The position numbers and the translations under genes are program-made. A stretch of DNA of 64,000 bases. Origin: Cristatella mucedo (Eukaryota > Bryozoa > Phylactolaemata > Cristatellidae). Positions 1-9,880 of this stretch are shown here, piece after piece; position 1 is the first letter of the stretch, and every line of letters begins with the position of its first letter. The notes under the pieces are model-generated. The model saw only the letters and a program-made list of their open reading frames with translations, was not told the origin of the DNA and did no database searches. The DNA is taken from positions 61,001 through 125,000 of the forward strand of contig WPIO01000058.1 in the NCBI GenBank assembly GCA_009760855.2, in the 5' to 3' direction.

Positions 1-63
1 GAATGCTCCCACCAGCTGTTGGGGAAAGGAGGGGTATCAGCCCGCATGCAATCGCACTACTAT
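1..63. repeat. Repeat C, edge copy
   Basis: These bases recur at 9068-9130 with about five mismatches (shared core CTCCCACCAGCTGTTG, then GGAAAGGAG). Here the repeat abuts LINE A at about 64, so it interrupts or truncates that element. It may be the end of a transposon that continues left of the window. It is not identified. Confidence 0.5.
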
Positions 64-765
64 ACAGAACTCAAGACGGGATGTCACAAATGCATGGACC
101 AACGTAGATGTGCTATCCTTATTTAAACAAGCCCGAACTTTAGCAATATTATGTAGCTCAAAGTAGGCAGACTTGATTTCGGAGCTGATGTGGTCGTCTA
201 ATGAAAGGTCACTTTGGAACATGACACTTGGATTTTGCACAGATTCAACAGGAGATATGTTGGCAGAGCCGATTTTGAGCGTCAGGCTTTCCAATTTCCG
301 AATCACACTTGGTTTGCCCATAACTAGTAAGTTAGTTTTATCATCATTTAATTTCAGAAAATTTGCTGCGATCCATGTGCGGATGTCATCAATACATGCA
401 TCAAGGGAGTTAAGAAAATTTGAGGTGGTCGAAGGCTGGGAGGGATCGAAGCAAAGGTACAACTGAGTGTCATCCGCATAGAAGTGGAAGCCTAGATTGT
501 GCTTAGCAATTACATCGGTAAGAGGAAGGGTATAAACCGTGAAAAGAACCGCACCAAGCACGGAGCCCCGAGGTACCCCATATTTCAGAGGTACCTCGGA
601 TGATCTTTGTCCATTCACATCAATACTCTGTAGTCTCCCACTGAGATAGGACCTAAACCATTGCAGAGCAGTGCCAGTGATGCCCAGGCGAGATGAGAGG
701 CGCTCAAGGAGAACTTGGTGATCAATAGTACCAAAAGCTGCCGAAAAATCGAGCAAAACAAGCAA
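37..765 (-). pseudogene. Reverse transcriptase fragment of LINE A
   Basis: Open for 242 codons on the minus strand. Motifs visible in order are LLDFSAAFGTIDH (first catalytic aspartate region), GVPRGSVLG, the catalytic FYADDTQLYL box, and a LNDDKTNLLV thumb motif. The YADD box is intact, so this is the best preserved RT core in the window. The last seven or so codons (below about 64) are read into an unrelated repeat, so the true thumb and C-terminal domain are lost. The endonuclease domain is absent too. It is a dead fragment that copied RNA into DNA in its source element. Confidence 0.85.
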
Positions 766-1408
766 AGAATAAATAATAAATAAATCCTAGCTGATTTAAC
801 AGTCTCTTTTGTATAGCGACAGAAGAGCCTTTACGGCTATCACCACCGCTTGCAGTGGCGATAAAGGATCGCCCCGCCGCAGGAATCGAACCCACGACCT
901 CGGGATTGAGGTCGTGAAAGCAACCGCCTTACCTAGTGTGCCATCACGGCTCACCAAGACACTCTACCCATGTCTGCATTCCTATGTAGGTCGTTGTACA
1001 CCCGAAGCAATTCTGATTCCGTTTAGTGATTAGCTCTAAAGCCAGACTGGAACTTACTATTAAGGTTTGAAGTTTCAGTATATGAGTTCAGCTGGTCTGC
1101 CCCGACTCGTTCCAGTGTCTTCGATAGGAATGTTAGAAGGAAGACTGGGCTCTAGGTCTAGTGTCGCTTTCTTGAGAAGTGGCCTGTTTACAGCTTTATT
1201 GGAAGGTGCTGGGGCATGACCTGAGGCTAATTACATATTAACGATGTTAGTTATGTATGGCAGCAGCAGATCAATAAAATGCAGGAGTAGGACAATCAGA
1301 ATAGGGTCCAAAGAACTAGTTGTCTTCTTTGATTGGGATATGAACTTCAGGACGAGATCACTAGTGACCTGCTTAAATTTAGAGATTGAGTTGCAGCCAG
1401 GAGTAGAG
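64..1408 (-). mobile_element. LINE family A copy (CR1/L2-like), RT part
   Basis: A non-LTR retrotransposon remnant read on the minus strand. The part from about 765 down to 64 encodes the palm and thumb of a reverse transcriptase. The part from about 970 to 1408 matches, in the same orientation, another copy at 53950-54390, which shows it belongs to the same element further 5'. A SINE sits inside it. The copy stops at the left against a different repeat (positions 1-63) and at the right against AT-rich virus-like DNA. Family A is recognised elsewhere in the window by its C-terminal domain and a 3' tail with a hairpin followed by TTA repeats. The CR1/L2 assignment rests on overall RT style, not on a search. 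Confidence 0.85.
786..953 (-). mobile_element. SINE1 (tRNA-derived), copy a
   Basis: On the minus strand the head looks like a tRNA: an A-box-like GGCACACTAGGTAAGG followed by a B-box GGTTCGATTCC. A shared body with the hairpin AGCCGTAAAGGCT comes next, and the copy ends in AAAAGAGACTGTTAAATCAGC. The same layout recurs at several places in the window. It is inserted in the LINE A copy. A and B boxes are the internal RNA polymerase III promoter expected for a SINE of this type. Confidence 0.85.
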
Positions 1409-1694
1409 TAAAAACCTGCATTTTTTTATCACATTGTTGTTCATTGTATGTTATTGATACTGGTGAGGTAAATCCTAGAGAAAAAGTTTACATTAATTTA
1501 CTCAATATAAGGTTTTTGCCAACAAGATGTGATATTGAAAAGGTAAGTACTTTTAAAATTAGTTTGAATGACTAATATGGAAATCCAGTTAATGTAGTTT
1601 CTTATGTTAGAGTTACCATAGAAATTTTTAAATAGAATAGAGGATGAAAAGGTAACCCAAAATTGGGCGTGGCAAGATAACTGGAGGAACGTCT

Positions 1695-2060
1695 TTAAAT
1701 CATATGCGTGGATCTGGTGTGCTTCATAAAGTCATTGATGGAATTGGTAAAGTTGCTCCTGGATTTCTGGTATGACCAGCCTTGGTGTAAATATTTCTCT
1801 AACAAAGGAATTGAAATGCATCATGCACAAAAACTTGTTGAACTGCAAACAAAGAAATAAAACGCGGACCAAGAGTACGATAGTATCGTAGAGAAATTGA
1901 TGATACAGTTGAGGAAGAACGAAGAAAAAACAACGTGAATATTATCTAGAGAGACGGAGGAAAGAAGAAGATTATGATTGTAAGATAAAAGAGATGGAAC
2001 TTGAACTCAAGAAAGCTATGATAGAAAAACTAAAACCGAAAAAGAAAGCTAGTTGTCACT
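1695..2060 (+). pseudogene. Unidentified virus-like gene with coiled coil
   Basis: A broken reading frame. One stretch (about 1701-1781) reads GSGVLHKVIDGIGKVAPGF. A later one (about 1935-2055) is rich in K, E and R in a heptad-like pattern (YYLERRRKEEDYDCK and following), suggesting a coiled coil. It lies just upstream of the capsid-like gene, where a minor capsid or penton gene would be expected in a Polinton, but I cannot match it to one. Function is not assigned. Confidence 0.35.
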
Positions 2061-2286
2061 GAGGAGCTTTAAACTGAGGATTGCTCGGAGACACTGGAAG
2101 GAAGGGATCCCAAAGCTGACAAAGAAATCGAACGAGTTTTCGAAGAGAAATCTATGGCGCCTGCTTCAATGCAAATGAGTGAACTAACTAGGTCTAATGG
2201 CTATGGAGGATACATGAAGAAACTCGGAGCTGGTTTATATCTGCAAAGCAAGAAATAACTGTTTACTTTTTAATATGGAGAAGAAA

Positions 2287-3880
2287 TGGATAATGCTCAG
2301 ATTGAGAGCATCCTTGAATTGAGTGATCCAAGTTTACCTAGATATCCTATTAGGAATTACCAATATCATGAGTTTTACCAAACGAGTTGATCTGAGCTAG
2401 AGACGATTGCAAATAAGTTAATAACTTTTACTGTACCAGTTGAACAAAATTGGTGCTATGTATTATTAGACGCTTGATTGCTACTAGAAGGACAACTGCA
2501 GGTGTAGACTACTGTTAATGGAGCTTATGCTGCTCCTGTTAGAAACTTAGCAGTAGGACCTTTTAATAATGCAGGTGCTTGGATGTTTAGCTCAATGAAA
2601 GTTAGACTTGGTGCTGAAGAAATCGAACGTCTGCCATTGCCACAAGGACCAGGAACAGTTTCAACACTTATGGGATTATTAACTTATCCAAATAATTACA
2701 ACCGAACAGAAGGACCAGCAACAGGATCGAAAAAAGATTAAGCGAGTTCTTTAGATGATTTGGCAAATTATACTGGAAATTGTACTAGTCCTCTAGCATC
2801 TGGAGCAAGTAATTCAAACATTAGCTATCTATGTAGGAGAGGACTTATCAGCAATCTAGTTGATAACGTTGGAAATTTTAGTATTTCATTGCCATTGTCT
2901 AGGTTGTGTGGTTTCCGTGCAGATATGAACAGGATTCCCTATAATATTCCTTTACACTTGAAATGACACGAGTTGTTGGATTTGACTATAATGCTATTAT
3001 GACTATTTTAAATGAACTGCTAATGATCAGGTAAATGCAATTGCTACTAGAAATAATTCTGTTGCTGGTGGTGCTGTCCAAAATGACTTAGCGAATGGCC
3101 AAGGTGTTTGGGATGAATTCAAGATAAATATGCAAAAGATGCGGTTGATGGTTTCATGTATCACACCTGCTCTTAGCATCGAAAGAAACAGCAGAAATCT
3201 CTAGTGAGCAAGGAGAGAAACTTACACTGAATTACAGAGTTAGACGATATGAGAATATGACTCCGACAAATACTAACCAAAGCTTGAAATATGCTCGTAC
3301 GTTGTCAGTGCAGAATACCATGGATAAAGTTAGATGGCTGATTTTTGCAGCACAGGACTTCGATAAATATAATAGTTACACTGTTAATCCTTGTAATACA
3401 ATCATTGCAATATTGAGAATTTTATTGTAATGTCAACTGGTTCTACGTGAAATCCAAGCTTAGCTAGAAGTAGTTTTCCTAAAGATGAAAAATGCTCGAC
3501 TGAGTATGAAGACTTTAAATAATTCAGGAAACAATTCCTTGGACCTAATGAAGTAAAAAAGCCAGTAGGTGTTACTTATCATGAATGGTTAACTTTGTAT
3601 CCAATTCATGTAATCGACTTGCAATACAATAATCATCCTTTAAGGAATAATACCAGATTTGATGTTAGCATTGAATTCAGCGAATTCATTCCACAAGCTG
3701 CTGCTGGTGCTCAACAGACATCTATCATTGTACATTACTTAACGATTTGTGAGGATACTGCTAAAATAATTTCTAATGGCAACGGATCCCAATTTACATG
3801 CATAAAAGATCATGGGTATATGAAAATATTGATACTGAATAAAATTCTAACCTGAATATAAATGGAGAAATTTGATTTTG
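2287..3880 (+). pseudogene. Major capsid-like protein (double jelly-roll type), broken
   Basis: Several open stretches follow in order but in different frames. The first (about 2287-2750) starts near MDNAQIESILELSD and includes WMFSSMKVRLGAEEIERLP. The second (2760-2966) includes FSISLPLSRLCGF. The third (3595-3855) includes YPIHVIDLQYNNHPL. The set of a mid-protein F-S-x-x-L-P-L-x-x-L-x-G-F motif and a late Y-P-I-x-V-I-D block resembles the capsid-like proteins of invertebrate Polinton-like elements as I recall them. Total span suits a protein of about 500 residues. In-frame stops near 2476 and in the third quarter show it is not functional. Assignment is by pattern and position next to an integrase, not by search. 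Confidence 0.55.
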
Positions 3881-3934
3881 TGCAAGACTCTTAAGAATAG
3901 AAAAACCTATGGCCTTGAACATTAGGGGATTAAA

Positions 3935-4105
3935 AAAGTACTGACTGATTTAACAGCCTCTTCTGCATAGCGACAGAAGAGCCTTCACGGCTATCACCAC
4001 CGCTTGCAGTGGTGTGAAGAAATCACCACCGCAGGGTTCGAATACGACTTCGGGACCAAGGTCATGAAAAGTGACCGCCTCACATAGTGTGCCATCACGG
4101 TTCGG
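3935..4105 (-). mobile_element. SINE1, copy b
   Basis: Full-length copy of the tRNA-derived SINE with the same body hairpin. The B-box end (GGTTCGAA on this strand near 4028-4034) is preserved, while the A-box half is diverged. It separates the capsid-like gene from the following virus-like reading frames, so it arrived after the virus-like element. Confidence 0.85.
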
Positions 4106-4129
4106 ACCAGAAGTGTATTCTGTGCTTGG

Positions 4130-4853
4130 TAATGATATGATATTCAGCGATCAAACTAAAACAGATATTAAGAAAATGGCAATCCGAAAACTAAAATAGA
4201 AATTGCTAAAAACACTGGTTTCAACTTTTCACCATTGCTATTTGAAAAAACTATTTGAACCTATCGTTGGAAACTTTTAGAAATGAAACTTGGGGTGAAA
4301 CTTGAATGCACTAATGATTTCTTTACTCGTGATGGAGTTTATAGGTATTCTCCTGATGGTATCATAGATGGAAATACTTTATTTGAGATACAATATTATA
4401 GAATAGGAGTATCACTCAGGATTTTATGCATAAGCAGTATCATGCGCAATGTTCACTCGGCTTACAAGTCTTAGAATTAAGTAAATGCTATTACTCAGAG
4501 TTTGAAATGTGTGTTCCTGGATTAAACGGCGAAGAAGTTACACTTGACTTTATAGTTGCTGGAAATGTTAGAATTCCGACTGCCTGTCAATTTGATATTC
4601 CAATCGGCAGTCCGTTGTTTATGTACTTACTTAAAAATGAGAAGTACTTTGACTTCGAGTTTGATATCATAAGCAAATATTGTCGATTTAATAACAAATC
4701 GGGGCAAGGTTATTATAAGAATTACATCCGAAGATCTTTGATACAGGTAATACATGAGCCAGATCCTAGTAGATTACCAAGACTTGTTCATGTTGTAAAA
4801 GAAGTGTTAAGCAGGTCTAAAATTTTGATAACTTATTACGTAGATGCACCATA
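4130..4853 (+). pseudogene. Possible exonuclease-like virus gene, broken
   Basis: Two overlapping open stretches in different frames, 4283-4474 and 4426-4854. The first holds YRYSPDGIIDGNTLFEI, which looks like the S-P/A-D-G-x-x-x…E-I core of YqaJ/lambda-exonuclease-like nucleases. The second opens with KQYHAQCSLGLQVLELSKC, similar in layout to the following K-Y-x-x-Q helix of that fold. The remaining hundred residues are not recognised. A frameshift between the two would explain the overlap. The nuclease reading is tentative; an unrelated viral protein is equally possible. Confidence 0.3.
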
Positions 4854-4879
4854 AAGTATAACTTAGTGGTTACGTTAAA

Positions 4880-5425
4880 AAATTAAATGGTTATTAATTA
4901 TCTGATCTTGATGCAAATGCGAATCGTATTGTAAATGTAAGTGATCCTGTGAATTCTTCTGGTGCTGTTACAATATCGTACGCGAATTCAAATTCCTAAG
5001 TCTTGGGATATGGTACAGATTATTTCAAAGGACAACCACCTATTAATCTAGGCTTTGGAGTTAATCCAAGTAATTACAGTAAATGTAAGCCAGTTTAGCA
5101 ATTATGTTAATAAATATGGTGATATAACGGCATGTGATCTAAACATGAATGGGTTTACTATTACTTCGGGTTATTGGAAATATAGCAAAACGGCTACAAC
5201 TGTTCTTCTTGATGACTTTTATTTAACTTATGATGGACTAAAACGTGATTTGATGCTACATGGAAGCCGTGCTACTACTTAATTGAGTATAAATAGAAAT
5301 TCCATAGTTAATGTTGCAGATCTTGTTAATCAGAGTGATGCAGCTACTAAAGGATATGTTGACAAAATGATGACAAAAAGTAACAGAAGTAATATCAGGT
5401 TCAGTCAATCCTAGGTAAATGAATT
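4880..5425 (+). pseudogene. Fibre-like protein with phage-tail-type repeats
   Basis: Two copies of a motif well known in phage tail fibres and collar proteins are visible. One is NANRIVNVSDPVNSSGAVT (about 4915-4970). The other is SIVNVADLVNQSDAATKGYV (about 5300-5359) followed by DK. Between them lies LNMNGFTITSGYW, which is like the L-D-M-N-G-x-x-I-T-x linkers of such proteins. The frame is interrupted by stops and frameshifts. In virus particles proteins of this type form the receptor-binding spike. Position between a capsid-like gene and an integrase fits a virion gene of the same element. Confidence 0.6.
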
Positions 5426-5438
5426 CTTTGTAAAAATT

Positions 5439-5702
5439 TTGGTTTTTTATTCATGGACTAACAAGAATACTCCATTAAAAATGTTAAGCGTAATGATGTT
5501 TGGTTTATTTAATTGTTTATTCCTAAGACAGAGCACTGATACTTCTGTTGTCTCTGGAGAAATACGTGCTATCAATACGGTAACAACCAGAACAGATTTT
5601 AAATGTTATGCATTCTTCAATAGATTGCCTAGTGACTATTACTTCATTGATAATCTAGGTAATTTAAAGATCAACCGTTTGGTCAGTTATGTAGTCACGT
5701 GA
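5439..5702 (+). pseudogene. Unidentified open stretch after the fibre-like gene
   Basis: 87 codons, open on the plus strand, with no recognised domain. It includes aromatic and asparagine-rich segments (LPSDYYFIDNLGNLKINRL) and directly follows the fibre-like repeats. It may be the distal head of the same protein after a frameshift. Function unknown. Confidence 0.3.
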
Positions 5703-6165
5703 GAAATACAAATGGAAGATTAATACAATCAATTATTTTAATTTTGTAGATTTACATTTACCTTTTACATAAGGAAATAGTTTTACAATAGAGCAAACAG
5801 CTTCACGGCAACTATATTGATGCAGACAATGTACTTCTGAACACCTTTTTCTAAATTGTTTTCTTGCAAGACAATGTAGGCTTACTTGGTTTCTCCTTAG
5901 AAAAATTATTACTTGCATAATAAAAATCAGCGCATAATATTATTCTGTTGTTACTTCAGATACCCGAATCAAATTCGGTTTCACTGCTATCAAGATCGCA
6001 GATATCACATCGTACTTCATATCTTAAGTTTTATCTTCGAATAGTTTTTCTACAAACAGGATGACCTGTCTTCAGATATTCAATTTCTAATAAAGTCATA
6101 AAAATTTTTTTACAAAATACTCATTTCTATGGAATGTCATTTTTAACTTTAAAAGAGAGAAAAGA
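5703..6165 (-). other. AT-rich spacer with a cysteine-containing minus-strand frame
   Basis: No good plus-strand frame. On the minus strand a broken frame around 5980-6080 contains RYEVRCDICDLDSSE and, upstream, HPVCRKTIRR. These could be a remnant of a small zinc-binding viral protein, but the frame is short and interrupted. I do not assign a function. Confidence 0.25.
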
Positions 6166-6169
6166 GAAA

Positions 6170-6808
6170 GTAAGTATGACCCGGATTCAGATATAAGCCA
6201 GATATTCAAACCAAGACCAAAGGAAATTCCTAATGCTTTCTTAGACATAATAGTCCCTAATGAAAGTCATCAAGCAGATATACCGTATATGCCAACAGAT
6301 TCTCGGTATAAACATGCATTAAGTGTGATTGATGTTGATAGCAGATATACAGACTCAAGGGCACTTAAAACCAAATCATCCAAAGAAATAGCCAAAGCAA
6401 TAATTGACATTTACTTAAAGGGTCCTTTAGAATGGCCGTAGAAGATAACAGTAGATCTTGGGTCAAAGTTCGAAGGAGAGTTCAAGAAAGAAAGAGTACT
6501 GCGATAGTTGAAAGAATTAATCGAACAACAGCAAAAAGAGCTTTCATTGTTCAATAAGAAAAGTAATTAGAACGTCTGAATAATGGAGATTATACCACAA
6601 ACAAAGCACGATTAAGAATCTACATAGGATTTTAGATTACCTAAATAATAACATTACAAGATCAACTGGAGAAGAACCAGCTAAAGCTATAAAAAAGGAG
6701 CTAAACTAAAGAAACAGGAGTACCACAGAGAAGTAGGAAAAACGAAAAGAGTTATTAGACTTGGGAACAACTGTTAGATACCTACTTGAACCAGGTGAAG
6801 GCAAAGAT
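6170..6808 (+). pseudogene. Polinton-type integrase, N-terminal part
   Basis: A retroviral-like (rve, DDE) integrase in pieces. The first catalytic aspartate region reads HQADIPYMP (about 6270), followed by KHALSVIDVDSRYTDSRALK (about 6310-6370). The second is ITVDLGSKFEGEF (about 6450-6485). Next come IVERINRTTAKRAF (about 6508-6548) and LNNNITRSTGEEPAKAIKK (about 6642-6700). The piece ends in TVRYLLEPGEG (about 6770-6800). These blocks and their order match Polinton integrases, which cut and join element ends during insertion. Stops and frameshifts inactivate it, and a LINE interrupts the gene at about 6810. Confidence 0.85.
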
Positions 6809-6811
6809 GAA

Positions 6812-7547
6812 ATAATAATAATAATAATAATAATATTGCACTTGATAAAGCGCCCTCAGAGAACTTAATCTCTTTCTAGGCGCTTTACATTTGCTGCAAA
6901 GTGATACGCAATAGAATAGTAAGTAAAATCATGCTTGAAAAACAAACAAAATGAATAACATGGTTAGGGGTTACATGCACTGGGTCAGCATGCAAATGTG
7001 GTTAGAGGCAGCATGAACAGTGTCAGCACGCATAAGCACATCGAGGACGAATCACAAGGACCCACTAAATGCTGTCCTAAATAGGTATGTTTTTAAGTTT
7101 CTTTTAAATGTGGTCAGGTCAGGGGATGTTCTGATGCAGGTCGGGAGGGAGTTCCAGGCTGTGGGAGCATACGAGCTAAATGCACGGTCTCCAAAGGATT
7201 TAAGGTTTGTACGAGGTATTTGTAGACTGTTGGATTCCGAAAAGCGGGTGGTACGATGCTTGGCCTGATGGGGGAGTATATCGGAGAGATAGGCTGGAGC
7301 CATAAAATGAAGGGACCTAAAAGTGAGCGACAAAACCTTGAAGTCAATCCGTTGCTTGACTGGGAGCCAGTGCAGGTCGGCGAGAAATGGTGTGATGTGG
7401 CAACTGCGCCGCTCACGACAGACAAGCCTAGCTGCAGAGTTTTGCACCAGCTGCAATCGCCTGATCGCACATGCTGGTAGGCCAGTAAGCAGTGAGTTGC
7501 AGAAGTCGAGACGAGATGTCACGAATCCATGGACCAACTAGAAGGGC
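6812..7547 (-). mobile_element. LINE A, 5'-truncated young copy
   Basis: Read on the minus strand, it contains the C-terminal domain of the LINE polyprotein, then a 3' untranslated part, the 3' hairpin GCGCC…AGAGATTAAGTTCTCT…GGGCGC, and a TAT/TTA microsatellite at 6812-6836. The first 190 bases of its 3' end are almost identical to 61597-61787. It lies precisely between two halves of the integrase gene. Truncation at the 5' end at about 7547 is normal for target-primed reverse transcription. Confidence 0.9.
7052..7537 (-). CDS. LINE A polyprotein, C-terminal domain
   Basis: 161 codons, uninterrupted. It begins [20 protein letters not shown] and continues through [20 protein letters not shown] and [18 protein letters not shown] to [11 protein letters not shown], then a natural stop. 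This is the domain that follows the reverse transcriptase in CR1/L2-type elements. The RT and endonuclease are missing because the copy is 5' truncated, so it cannot move on its own. The lack of internal stops fits a young insertion. Confidence 0.8.
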   Translation of the reverse strand: MVHGFVTSRLDFCNSLLTGLPACAIRRLQLVQNSAARLVCRERRSCHITPFLADLHWLPVKQRIDFKVLSLTFRSLHFMAPAYLSDILPHQAKHRTTRFSESNSLQIPRTNLKSFGDRAFSSYAPTAWNSLPTCIRTSPDLTTFKRNLKTYLFRTAFSGSL

Positions 7548-7720
7548 TACGGATCCGATGCGGAGTTTGACAAAACGCACGATTATTAGATCAATGGTAA
7601 TGAAAGACCAACCAGTTAGATATTTCCTTAACGATATAAAGAGAAGTTTTGTTAGAGAAAGGTGCAAGTTATCAAACAGGAGTAGTTGCTTTAGGCGAAC
7701 CTTCTATGTCATATGAATCT
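7548..7720 (+). pseudogene. Polinton-type integrase, C-terminal part
   Basis: Reads RRATDPMRSLTKRTIIRSMV from about 7541, then DQPVRYFLNDIKRSFVRE. This is the chromodomain-like tail of Polinton integrases, whose usual form runs from a Y-L-x-x-P-G-E block into G-R-R-R-A-T-D-P. It therefore resumes exactly where the piece ending at about 6800 stops. The gene has been split by the LINE at 6812-7547. Confidence 0.85.
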
Positions 7721-8834
7721 CTCACAATATCATCAAATTCTTCTTTTTTTATTATTTCATCAATTATTTCATTTCAATGCACGTGTTATCTTTGAAATAA
7801 ACTTATAATTTGATTCTATAGTTGATCTTTTGCGTTAATTGATTTCATCGATCAACTGTTAATAATATTGTGGATACTGCTAGAAAAATTAAAACTACAT
7901 GAAATAGATCAGGAACAGAAAGAATATATGAACTAGTATTTTTTTACTCCCAAAGCTATGACTATGTTTACAAATTTAGAGTATATCTTATCTTTATCAT
8001 ATAAAATAAATGAAAAATATAAATGAATTATATATCTTTGTTAGATTTTTTAGGCCTAATCTCACTTTAGTGTTGTATAGCACAACTTCTTCATATTATT
8101 GGTTGCATATTTTTTCTTAGGTCAGACATTCTATACAAACTTAAAAATTACCATTCATCATCACTATCATCTTATTCTGGTAATTGGTTAAGTAAATCTT
8201 ATTCATTGTGAAAACCTTTTTCATATTCTGAATCCTTAAAACGCTTTCTCATCTGCTAGCTGTCTTTTTCTCACTACAAGCTTCATTTCTTCAACAACTT
8301 CCCCGGAAGTATATCCTTTTTCAGTCACTAAACAATAGAAAAGTTCTTGTCATGTTTTATATTTCTTTTTATACATTTAAGTTTCTTGAAGAGTAAATAA
8401 ACGACGTAAAACAGTCCATCCTTTAGAAACCTTTGATACCTATCATCTACCTTTTTAAGTTTTCTAAGATTTTTAAAGTTATATTGTCAAACTTTCCATA
8501 AGTATGAGTAAGCTCAATAAGAGAATCCTTAAAAACGTTTGATCTTGAATTGAGAAGAATAATGGCTAGTTTGAATTTTGATTTCTAAAATAAAAAGAAA
8601 GTTGTAGTATTACCTCGATTTAATTTTTTTCTCTAATTGTGTCTGGCATAATCATTATTTCAATTGTATACAATGCGAATAATTTCCTTTATATGTTTTT
8701 TGACTCAATGATTCGAAGCTGTTATCAAACATAAAGTGTCTGAAAGCTTCTTCATATTTTGCAATCATATAGTTAGAATAACAAACTGTGGTGCTAACCC
8801 TTGCGTCTATGATATAAGTGGGTGTAGTTTGGTT
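7721..8834. other. AT-rich tract, no recognised gene
   Basis: Probably the decayed rest of the virus-like element. Only short frames remain, such as a 60-codon minus-strand stretch at 8655-8837 and a lysine-rich broken minus-strand frame around 8270-8480. None shows a motif I can name. Confidence 0.4.
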
Positions 8835-9133
8835 CATACATCAGAGAGCCAGCCAATGAACAACGCCAACGGTTTATTGCACAGGGCACGGAGCCGCAAG
8901 ACGCACGACTGCCTTCGCCCTCTTCTCACACTTCAGTCTCTTCTCCTCGACCCCGGCTGTCCCTTGGCCGACCCCGATGGTGAATCCTCCATCTGTTCAC
9001 CAGTGGGTTATCGGCCTGTGTCATCGCCTCATTAGAAGCGGACCACAGCTGTGCACAGGCCCCTCTCGAGAATGCTCCCACCAGCTGTTGAGGAAAGGAG
9101 TGGTACCAGCCTGCATGCAATCGAACTACAGTG
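8835..9133. repeat. Repeat C with GC-richer flank
   Basis: A GC-richer island within AT-rich DNA. Its last 65 bases (9068-9130) match positions 1-63 of the window. The abrupt composition change at both sides suggests an inserted element of about 300 bases. No coding motif is seen. Confidence 0.4.
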
Positions 9134-9880
9134 GGAATATCAGAATAAGTAAATTTCTTCACTAAATAACTAAGCGTTACATTTGTTTCTGGGCAAAGAA
9201 GAATAAGCCTGATCTTCTGTGGTTTGTCCATTCTCTATAAAATATTAATATTATTTTTACTAGTAATATAGTACTGATGTTTTTCATCCTAAATAAATGA
9301 ATGTCTTAAAATGCTAGTGATCCTGAAATAACCTTCGATTGACCCTTAAACACTTCTATTCGACAACATCAAAATCTTCTATTTGAAAAAAGTGGCCATC
9401 TACGCGTGCAGTATATAAAATTGATGTGCGCAAGATCGCTTAAGACGAGAATGAGCTCTCAACATCGTGAAGAGCGAACAAGAGTCGATCAAGACGAGCC
9501 TTGCGAACATCAGTTTTATATGCTACTCCAAGGCATACGCAACGCGTCTCACTTATTTGGGATGGTGACTGTGATGAAAACGTGGCAGCATGCCTTAATC
9601 TTATGGCTACATGTTCAGATGTTCATCTCCGGGTTTTCTTGGATTGTTGTAGAACGTGCCATTATTTAGGCAAGGCAAACCCAAGTCAAAATATATTTTA
9701 CTTGTAGATTTAGGATGTATATGATGTACGCATATTTAAGACAACTTAAAAGATGGCTGTGGAAATTTTTTTACCACAAGGATTGCCTGGATTGTTCGAT
9801 GGCAGTGCAGCTATATAAAGACCTAATTACATTGAAACCAGACTGCTTTTATTTACGACTTCTCAATCTGAGTGTGTCGT
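9134..9880. other. AT-rich tract, no recognised gene
   Basis: A minus-strand frame directly after repeat C (about 9135-9231) starts MDKPQKIRLILLCPETNVTL and may be the last trace of a viral gene. A plus-strand frame at 9406-9669 is not recognised. Confidence 0.3.

Larger units (their letters stand above)
1409..9400 (+). mobile_element. Decayed Polinton/adintovirus-like element
   Basis: A long AT-rich tract, distinct from its flanks, carrying a capsid-like gene, a fibre-like gene and a Polinton-type integrase all on the plus strand, each broken by stops and frameshifts. A SINE (3935-4105), a LINE (6812-7547) and repeat C (about 8835-9133) are inserted in it. I saw no protein-primed DNA polymerase B, packaging ATPase or adenain-type protease, and no terminal inverted repeats. 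The ends are therefore lost or unresolved, and the stated limits are only where composition and content change. The integrase makes the class fairly sure; the limits are inference. Confidence 0.75.

Noticed and set aside
786-953. True tRNA genes at the tRNA-like sequences
   Set aside because: The copies recur with a shared non-tRNA body and tail and lack a proper anticodon stem and acceptor pairing, so they are SINEs.
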